41,663 nucleotides of DNA. Origin: Betaproteobacteria bacterium (GTDB taxonomy: Bacteria > Pseudomonadota > Gammaproteobacteria > Burkholderiales > SG8-41). Positions 37,389-41,663 of the stretch are shown here, one piece after another. Position 1 is the first letter of the stretch. Each line of letters starts with the position of its first letter. The position numbers and the translations under genes were made by a program. The notes under the pieces were generated by a model. The model was given only the letters and a program-made list of their open reading frames with translations, did no database searches and was not told the origin of the DNA. The stretch lies in assembly GCA_947486575.1 (NCBI GenBank), contig CANKUB010000028.1:1-41663 (forward strand), in the 5' to 3' direction.

Positions 37389-38570
37389 TCACACTGCTTT
37401 CTTCGCCGAGACCCTGGGCAGCGGAATCACTTCATCCGGTTTGCGGCCGTAGACGCGGCGGGTAGTGCGCGGCTCTACGTGGTCCCCACGCTTCATCGCA
37501 TTTTCCAGATCCGGACTATCGGACAAGGCCTTGGCTTTGATGTCGTGAAAGTGGATGGCGTGCGCATCCTTGAATCCGGCCGCTTGCCTGGCGCGTTGCC
37601 ACATGCTGTTAAATGCCGTTTCCGAGATAGGTTTTCCCAATCGGGTGAGAAACAGCAGAGCACTGTCGAGGTCGGCAACTTCCTTATGGGCGCCACGCAC
37701 CTTATTGCGAACTTCCATCGTCGAGGCAATCACATCCCGAAGATCATCCGTCCATGGTACAAGTTTGCGCCGGGCGCGAGATCCAGCACGCCGCTTGTTC
37801 GGGGTGAACCAAACTCCCGCGTCAGTGATGTCCGCCAGCGTAAGACGTAGAATCATACCGCGCCGTGCCCCGGTCATTTGCGCGATGTCCATCATGCACT
37901 GGAGAACTGGTCCCGCCTTCGCATAGATGTCCTTAAACATCTGATCGGTGACATACAGATCTCGCGGGGCTTCCGCGTTGTATTCAATCTGCAAGCACGG
38001 GTTGTACTCTGTGTAACCCCACAGCGTTTTTGCGAGGCGGAAGATCCGCGATAGGCACTGAATTTCCTTGTTCGACGCGACGGGACGTCCGTTAGCGATC
38101 AGAGTTTTATTTTCCCCTACAGTGCGAAACACCTGGCGCACAGCCTCCGCGCGCAAGTATTGCGTAATGTCCAGCGAACGAAGGAAGGGACCTGCCGACG
38201 CCTCAGCCTCACTCTTAGCGTATCGGCGGGTTCCAAATGCTTCCCGGAGATTCCTGCAGTAGCGCGTGTGTTCAGGTTTTGTTTTCGGATGAAGTGTAGG
38301 CAGGATGTCGCGTTCATACCGCGCAATCAACTCACTGAGAGTCCCGACTGTCGTTTCCTCTTGGGGCACGTTGATCACGAACACCTTGACCCACTGCTTG
38401 CGGGCCTCGGCCTTATCCGCGCCCAAGGCCACACAGTTTTTGTCGGGGAACGCGGTCTTGAATATGCGCCTCATCTCTTCGTTCACAGGACGCATGTAAT
38501 AGCGCCCCTTGACTTGGTAAACGCCAAGCGGGAGGTCCTTCGCTTTTTCTCTGGGTCTGCCCACGAGCAT
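37389..38570 (-). CDS. Tyrosine recombinase (phage/island-type integrase)
   Basis: A 393-residue integrase. The N-terminal arm-binding region has the LP.GVY..KGRYYMRP pattern of phage-type integrases. Then come a core-binding domain and the catalytic domain. Active-site residues visible are Arg236 (MTGARRG), His342 (HDIK), His364 and the nucleophile Tyr374 (TRRVYGRKP). The His-to-Tyr spacing of 10 is normal. The residue three after His342 is Lys345, where the usual box II has Arg, which is unusual. It reads toward the tRNA. Its ATG overlaps the stop of the upstream zinc-ribbon gene (TAATG), so the two are coupled. It would catalyse integration into and excision from the tRNA-Pro gene. Confidence 0.92.
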   Translation of the reverse strand: MLVGRPREKAKDLPLGVYQVKGRYYMRPVNEEMRRIFKTAFPDKNCVALGADKAEARKQWVKVFVINVPQEETTVGTLSELIARYERDILPTLHPKTKPEHTRYCRNLREAFGTRRYAKSEAEASAGPFLRSLDITQYLRAEAVRQVFRTVGENKTLIANGRPVASNKEIQCLSRIFRLAKTLWGYTEYNPCLQIEYNAEAPRDLYVTDQMFKDIYAKAGPVLQCMMDIAQMTGARRGMILRLTLADITDAGVWFTPNKRRAGSRARRKLVPWTDDLRDVIASTMEVRNKVRGAHKEVADLDSALLFLTRLGKPISETAFNSMWQRARQAAGFKDAHAIHFHDIKAKALSDSPDLENAMKRGDHVEPRTTRRVYGRKPDEVIPLPRVSAKKAV

Positions 38571-38776
38571 TATCGTACTCCCTTATTTACCAGTTCTGCA
38601 ACCTTTGAAACAGCGAGCCGGAGTTGAGCAAGCGCTTCGATCGCGTCAGCCATGCTTTCGAAAGTGTTCCATCGGTGGCCGCATCGTGAACACTGGCGGC
38701 GCCTCTGAATTGCGTGCTCCGTGGCGTCAGTTTTCAGAACCGTGTGCTCACCGTTTTGGCATATCGGGCAATGCAT
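38570..38776 (-). CDS. NrdR-like zinc-ribbon protein coupled to the integrase
   Basis: A 68-residue protein starting MHCPIC. Two Cys pairs (Cys3/Cys6 and Cys33/Cys36, C..C and C..CG) form a zinc ribbon, with a basic RRRQ stretch and a RWNTFE segment that resembles the N-terminal domain of NrdR. The ATP-cone domain of true NrdR is missing and is replaced by a short helix, so this is not the ribonucleotide reductase regulator itself. It may be a DNA-binding accessory or excisionase-like factor. The frame is open up to 38863, but the ATG at 38776 gives the standard NrdR-type start. Its stop overlaps the integrase ATG, which suggests joint control of integration. Confidence 0.75.
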   Translation of the reverse strand: MHCPICQNGEHTVLKTDATEHAIQRRRQCSRCGHRWNTFESMADAIEALAQLRLAVSKVAELVNKGVR

Positions 38777-39093
38777 GCTCGTCTCAGGCTCGCCGAGGTT
38801 CGTCCACACACACCGGTTGCTGCTCAGCGTGAAAAAGTAGGGGTTGCGTAAGGATTCGTGCACGCGAGTTTTCGTGTTGCGATCCCATTCATTCGCCTTT
38901 CAATTGCGTGTAACTCTGTAACGTTCGTCAATGTTTACTGCTCAATACTTTGGTCGGTGCCGCGTTGCCGCTTCGTCTGAGCGGCTTACCAAGTTTCTTC
39001 ATCTTGCCTTGTCTCGAATGATAGAGGTGCTTGTAACCCTCACAAAAATAGGGGGGGTTGGGGGAAAAAAGGCCCCATTCACCCCCGCGTCGA
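38777..39093. other. Gene-free stretch between the zinc-ribbon gene and the flhC-like gene
   Basis: 317 bp with no convincing gene. The right end carries G-, A- and C-homopolymer runs that form the hairpin listed at 39044-39086. The rest should contain the promoter of the zinc-ribbon/integrase operon; I could not place -35/-10 boxes with confidence. If the FlhDC-like pair is an activator, its binding site for this operon would be expected here. Confidence 0.4.
39044..39086 (-). terminator. Probable terminator after the flhC-like gene
   Basis: On the minus strand, 7 bases past the flhC-like stop, GGGGGT...GGGG pairs with CCCC...ACCCCC around a T-rich loop and is followed by TATTTTT. The stem is interrupted but G/C-only in its arms, so a Rho-independent terminator for the flhD/flhC-like operon is likely. 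The homopolymers could alternatively be part of an activator site. Confidence 0.45.
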
Positions 39094-39711
39094 CTAAAAA
39101 TCCCGATTAGGCTTCATGCCTTGGCCTGAAAGGCGCTGCAGATTTGCATTCATGGTGCACGCTGGACATACCTGCGAATCCAGTGGCTTGCTGAGCGTGG
39201 TGGGGAATTTGAGCAAGCATGCGGGACATCGTCTGAGCTTCACTGCCGCCCCTGGCGTTTGCGTGAGGAAGGCAGTATGGGCGAGCAGGGCATACGCTTG
39301 ATTGATGTCCAGCCGCTTGGTCGCTGTTGCCTCAGTGAGTTTTTGCGTGATGCTTAAATATGCCTTGAATGCGGCGAGCAGCCGCCATCCTCGGTGCAGG
39401 GGTGTCTTGGTAATCAGCTGCATACGCTCATAGCATTCCAGAAATATGCCGCATTGAAGGGCCCACGCCGCCGAAGTATGGTTGGTGCGCAGGGCAAAGT
39501 AATCGGCCCGTCCCTGCATCAGCGGCCCCGCAGGTGGTACCACGCCACGCAGCGCCTTGTATAGTTCATGGATACGGCGATGGGGCAGGTGCGTATGCCG
39601 TTCAATCAGCTTTGCCTTGGCGCCGGCCAGGACCATGCCGTGGGCCAATTCCAGATAGGCGATAGACCACCGTGGATCGCGCGGATCTGCATCCTCCGGG
39701 AGCGGCGTCAC
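39094..39711 (-). CDS. FlhC-like transcriptional activator (mobile-element type)
   Basis: A 205-residue protein resembling FlhC. The N-terminal half carries a LELAHGMVLAGAKAKL..RHTHLPHRRIHELYKALRG pattern that matches FlhC's conserved helix pair, followed by VPPAGPL (PPKGMLP in flagellar FlhC). Four cysteines near the C-terminus (162, 165, 182, 185) in CPAC...CPAC reproduce the FlhC zinc site. The start is GTG, overlapping the flhD-like stop as GTGA, so the subunits are co-translated. Flagellar FlhC works as FlhD4C2. Element-borne relatives (SetC of SXT/R391, AcaC of IncA/C plasmids, SgaC of SGI1) activate transfer genes. No flagellar gene is near, and the pair lies behind an integrase, so an element activator is the better reading. 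Confidence 0.78.
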   Translation of the reverse strand: MTPLPEDADPRDPRWSIAYLELAHGMVLAGAKAKLIERHTHLPHRRIHELYKALRGVVPPAGPLMQGRADYFALRTNHTSAAWALQCGIFLECYERMQLITKTPLHRGWRLLAAFKAYLSITQKLTEATATKRLDINQAYALLAHTAFLTQTPGAAVKLRRCPACLLKFPTTLSKPLDSQVCPACTMNANLQRLSGQGMKPNRDF

Positions 39712-40184
39712 GCCCGTCCACTGGATTTTGTGGAGGTGCGTGTCATGATCAACGCAGTCGCGTGGTGCTGGCCGGCGAGTGATTGCATGCCTGCACCCCT
39801 GCTAAACGCGGTGGTGGAAAAGCGCACGATGGGTCCTCTCAGGGTCAACGCCAGCAGCGCGATATCCTCGTCGGACAGCTTGCCGAGCCATTCAACCAGC
39901 TCCATCGTAATACCTAGTCGAATCAGCATTTCCGGATTGCCTGCGCTGACGTCCATGGCGGCCAGGCGCGCAATAGTCAAAAACCGGCGATTGAGCTCCA
40001 TCACATGCAAGGCGTTGTCGCGGGCCTGCCTCGCGGATTGCAGGGTAATTGCAAGGTCGTTGGCATCGTAGGCAATCTGGCCCAGACAGGCCGTTGCATA
40101 TTCGAGATACGCCTGCTGATCCGCGTTGAGGGGCCCCAGCCAGTGCTCGGCAATGCAGCGATTCAGTGCTGTGAAGTCATCCAT
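39708..40184 (-). CDS. FlhD-like transcriptional activator partner (mobile-element type)
   Basis: 158 residues from the ATG at 40184; an in-frame ATG at 40277 would add 31 residues, and neither start has a good ribosome-binding site. The FlhD-like part lies at about residues 57-128: ELNRRFLTIARLAAMD, then RLGITMELVEWLGKLS, then a VRFS segment. These match the LN..YLLLA.RL...D, RLGI..E...L..L and FRF blocks of FlhD. A preceding helical stretch of about 55 residues and a Ser/Thr-rich basic tail are not part of classical FlhD. It overlaps the flhC-like gene by four bases. Its promoter should be in the AT-rich region shared with the divergent repressor gene. Confidence 0.72.
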   Translation of the reverse strand: MDDFTALNRCIAEHWLGPLNADQQAYLEYATACLGQIAYDANDLAITLQSARQARDNALHVMELNRRFLTIARLAAMDVSAGNPEMLIRLGITMELVEWLGKLSDEDIALLALTLRGPIVRFSTTAFSRGAGMQSLAGQHHATALIMTRTSTKSSGRA

Positions 40185-40381
40185 GTGGCAACTGACTATG
40201 CGTTGGATTGATTCGCTTGTTTGCCACAAGTCGCATCGCGGTTGGGTGCCAGATTGATGGCGCAGGCTGGCAGCCATCCACAGGCGTCGTTTGTGCCCGC
40301 AGGGTATGAAATCGACCCAAAGCCTGCGGTGGTTGCCTGTGAAGACATACAGATTATAGAGATCGATTAAGAAATAATGTA

Positions 40382-40472
40382 TATACTTATATTAATTATC
40401 TATACTTATGTAAATACAGTCAACAAAAAAGTGCCATACAATTATGTAAAATGTCTAAAAAATAGATATAAT
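40382..40472. promoter_or_regulatory. AT-rich divergent promoter/operator region with short repeats
   Basis: Between the flhD-like gene and the divergent repressor lies a strikingly AT-rich stretch. TATACTTAT occurs at 40382-40390 and 40401-40409 (19 bases apart, about two helical turns), and TTATGTAAA at 40406-40414 and 40442-40450. A consensus -10 box TATAAT for the plus strand is at 40467-40472. The spacing and position fit operators for a CI-type repressor controlling both promoters. Confidence 0.5.
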
Positions 40473-40539
40473 CGCTATATGTTTACTTTCAGACCGGTTG
40501 CCCATGAATTGGGCCTCACCGGTCGCTCAAGGTGACGAT

Positions 40540-41325
40540 ATGGCTGCCGCGCAAAGAAAGCCGGTAATTCACGAAGAGATCCCTGCTGACCCCGGCAGAA
40601 AACCTCGCACTGACCCGCAGCGCCTGAAAGCATTTGCTCAGCAACTCAACGTAATGCTGGGTGAACTGGGCTTGCCAGAGCGCGGGCGTGCGCGCGTGAT
40701 CAAGGACCGCGTTGGCGTGAGCGGTGCAACTGCCGCGAACTGGCTGCGCGGGGACAGCTATCCCAGCTTCGAAGAACTGGGCCGGATCGGGCGCCTGGGC
40801 GTGGATCCCTTGCGCCTGCTATCCAAGGAAACGGATATCGCGCCATCTGCCGCCAAATCCAGCGTAGCTACCTCGGCGGATTCCAAGCGGCTGGCTAAAC
40901 TCATCGAATCCAAACAGCTAACGCCATTGATAAGTCTGCATTCCAGCGATGGCGAATGGGATCATACGGCGCTGCCCAATCGCGTCTGGCAGCAACTGCT
41001 CGGCCATGACGTCAGTGGGTTCGTGCTGCTGTTCATGAAGGGCGAGGCGATGGGGGATCGGATCAAGGATGGCACGCCGCTGCTGATTGACACAAACGCC
41101 ACGCAGATCACTGAAGATAACGGACTTTACGCGCTTCTGCTCGGGGAGTCGGTCATGGTGCGTCGCGTGCAGCGGCGGTTGCAGGGTGGTTATCTTATTA
41201 CCAGTGACAATCCCTCGATCGCTCCTGAAACCATTAGTCAACTGGGATCGCACCTAGATGCATCGGCGAAAGCCGGTGAAGTTTTGGTGCTGGGGCGCGT
41301 TGCAATGGCGATACTGAAGCTATAG
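40540..41325 (+). CDS. CI/LexA-type repressor with a degenerate (non-peptidase) S24 domain
   Basis: 261 residues. An N-terminal helix-turn-helix domain (about 25-95) has VSGATAANWLRGDSYP as the recognition region. A linker follows, then a C-terminal LexA/CI-like fold (about 140-261) with KDGTPLLID and LYALLLGES blocks. The catalytic serine of the G-(D/E)-S-M motif is Ala170 (GEAM), and the lysine expected in VK(R) is Arg208 (VRR), so autocleavage should be impossible. The ATG at 40540 has an AAGGTG site 5 bases upstream; in-frame ATG 40504 and TTG 40498 are less likely. It is divergent from the FlhD/FlhC-like operon, as setR is from its operon in SXT. It is probably the element's main repressor. 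Confidence 0.85.
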   Translation: MAAAQRKPVIHEEIPADPGRKPRTDPQRLKAFAQQLNVMLGELGLPERGRARVIKDRVGVSGATAANWLRGDSYPSFEELGRIGRLGVDPLRLLSKETDIAPSAAKSSVATSADSKRLAKLIESKQLTPLISLHSSDGEWDHTALPNRVWQQLLGHDVSGFVLLFMKGEAMGDRIKDGTPLLIDTNATQITEDNGLYALLLGESVMVRRVQRRLQGGYLITSDNPSIAPETISQLGSHLDASAKAGEVLVLGRVAMAILKL

Positions 41326-41663
41326 GCGAGCTTCGTGTTGGTAGCCGCCGCTACATATTGTAAAGAAGGATTACTGGTCCAATTTCTATTTTGGTGAAGT
41401 GTCTGCTCGATGGGTAAGGATTGGTGAAGCCAGAGCCAGGGGAGTTGTCGCGCAGAGCGTCCGGTCCGCCCCTCGACAGCCGCCATTCATTAACGAATAC
41501 GCTATGGCGGTTAATCGGCCTTTCCGGTCGTTGACGTTCCGCGCTGCCACCGGCTGCAATGCGCAGGTCAGCGGACATAGGTGAAAAAATCGGATCGAAC
41601 GGCCGCTTGCTACGTAAGCCTATGGCAGCATCCGACCCAATGGCGAAGTTCGCAAAATGGGAA
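41326..41663. other. Gene-free end of the window, with a possible gene start at the edge
   Basis: 338 bp after the repressor in which I see no complete gene. Two frames are open to the right edge: one from GTG 41581 and one from ATG 41622 (with another in-frame ATG at 41640). Either could be the beginning of the next gene, but too few codons are present to choose. No copy of the tRNA-Pro 3' end was found here, so the right end of the element lies beyond the window. Confidence 0.3.

Noticed and set aside
38570-38776. True NrdR ribonucleotide reductase repressor
   Set aside because: The ATP-cone domain is absent and the protein is less than half the normal length.
39047-39076. G-quadruplex or a specific FlhDC-type activator box in the G/A/C homopolymer tract
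   Set aside because: Only two long G runs are present and the tract lies just past the flhC-like stop, so a terminator hairpin explains it more simply.
39094-40184. Host flagellar master regulator flhDC
   Set aside because: No flagellar or motility genes are near, the proteins carry extra segments, and the pair sits behind an integrase and opposite a phage-type repressor. It is kept as an element activator, although control of host flagella cannot be excluded.
41326-41663. Right attachment site of the element
   Set aside because: No copy of the tRNA-Pro 3' end is visible in this stretch.

Overview
The window looks like a chromosomal segment of a GC-rich betaproteobacterium (Burkholderiales or a close relative). 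Three things point there. The hemH-hrcA / nadK-recN divergent block is a familiar betaproteobacterial arrangement. There are four stand-alone periplasmic receptors of the tripartite tricarboxylate (Bug/TctC) family. Many genes end one base or a few bases from the next. No 16S gene or lineage-specific marker is present, so genus cannot be given.

Layout, left to right. (1) 1-130: the probable tail of an IS4-type transposase. (2) 0.2-3.3 kb: a co-directional catabolic-looking trio (alpha/beta hydrolase, luciferase-like flavin monooxygenase, HSL-type esterase), followed by aroC (chorismate synthase). (3) 4.5-7.4 kb: a divergent Fe(III)-type ABC importer (ATPase on minus, fused double permease on plus). 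Its 155-bp intergenic region carries two sequences resembling Fur boxes; no solute-binding protein gene is adjacent. (4) 7.4-12.4 kb: housekeeping. A minus-strand hrcA-hemH-small membrane protein operon is divergent from nadK-recN. (5) 12.4-23.3 kb: an uptake/catabolism region with two gamma-glutamyltransferase-family Ntn-hydrolases, four Bug receptors, one MmgE/PrpD protein, one membrane protein and one unrecognised 371-residue protein. (6) 23.3-25.4 kb: CorA and the SrkA/YihE kinase. (7) 25.6-37.2 kb: a two-partner secretion locus. It holds a 3255-residue TpsA adhesin built from at least three different repeat classes, a hairpin terminator or attenuator, and the TpsB outer-membrane transporter. 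(8) 37.2 kb to the end: an intact tRNA-Pro(GGG) with, directly behind it, the left part of an integrated element.

The integrated element is the most interesting part. Next to the tRNA sit a tyrosine recombinase and a coupled NrdR-like zinc ribbon. They are followed by a translationally coupled FlhD-like/FlhC-like gene pair, read toward the integrase. Across an AT-rich, repeat-containing divergent region lies a CI/LexA-type repressor. This resembles the SetR-SetCD logic of SXT/R391 elements, and the FlhDC-like activators AcaCD (IncA/C plasmids) and SgaCD (SGI1). Here, however, it sits in a tRNA-Pro-linked element with a different integrase context. The repressor has alanine and arginine where the S24 peptidase catalytic serine and lysine should be. 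It should therefore be unable to self-cleave, so any induction should not follow the classical RecA/SOS route. The right end of the element is outside the window, so size, cargo and mobility cannot be judged.

All functional calls are from reading motifs and gene order; no database search was run. Starts were chosen by ribosome-binding sites, signal peptides and family length where possible, and uncertain ones are flagged.
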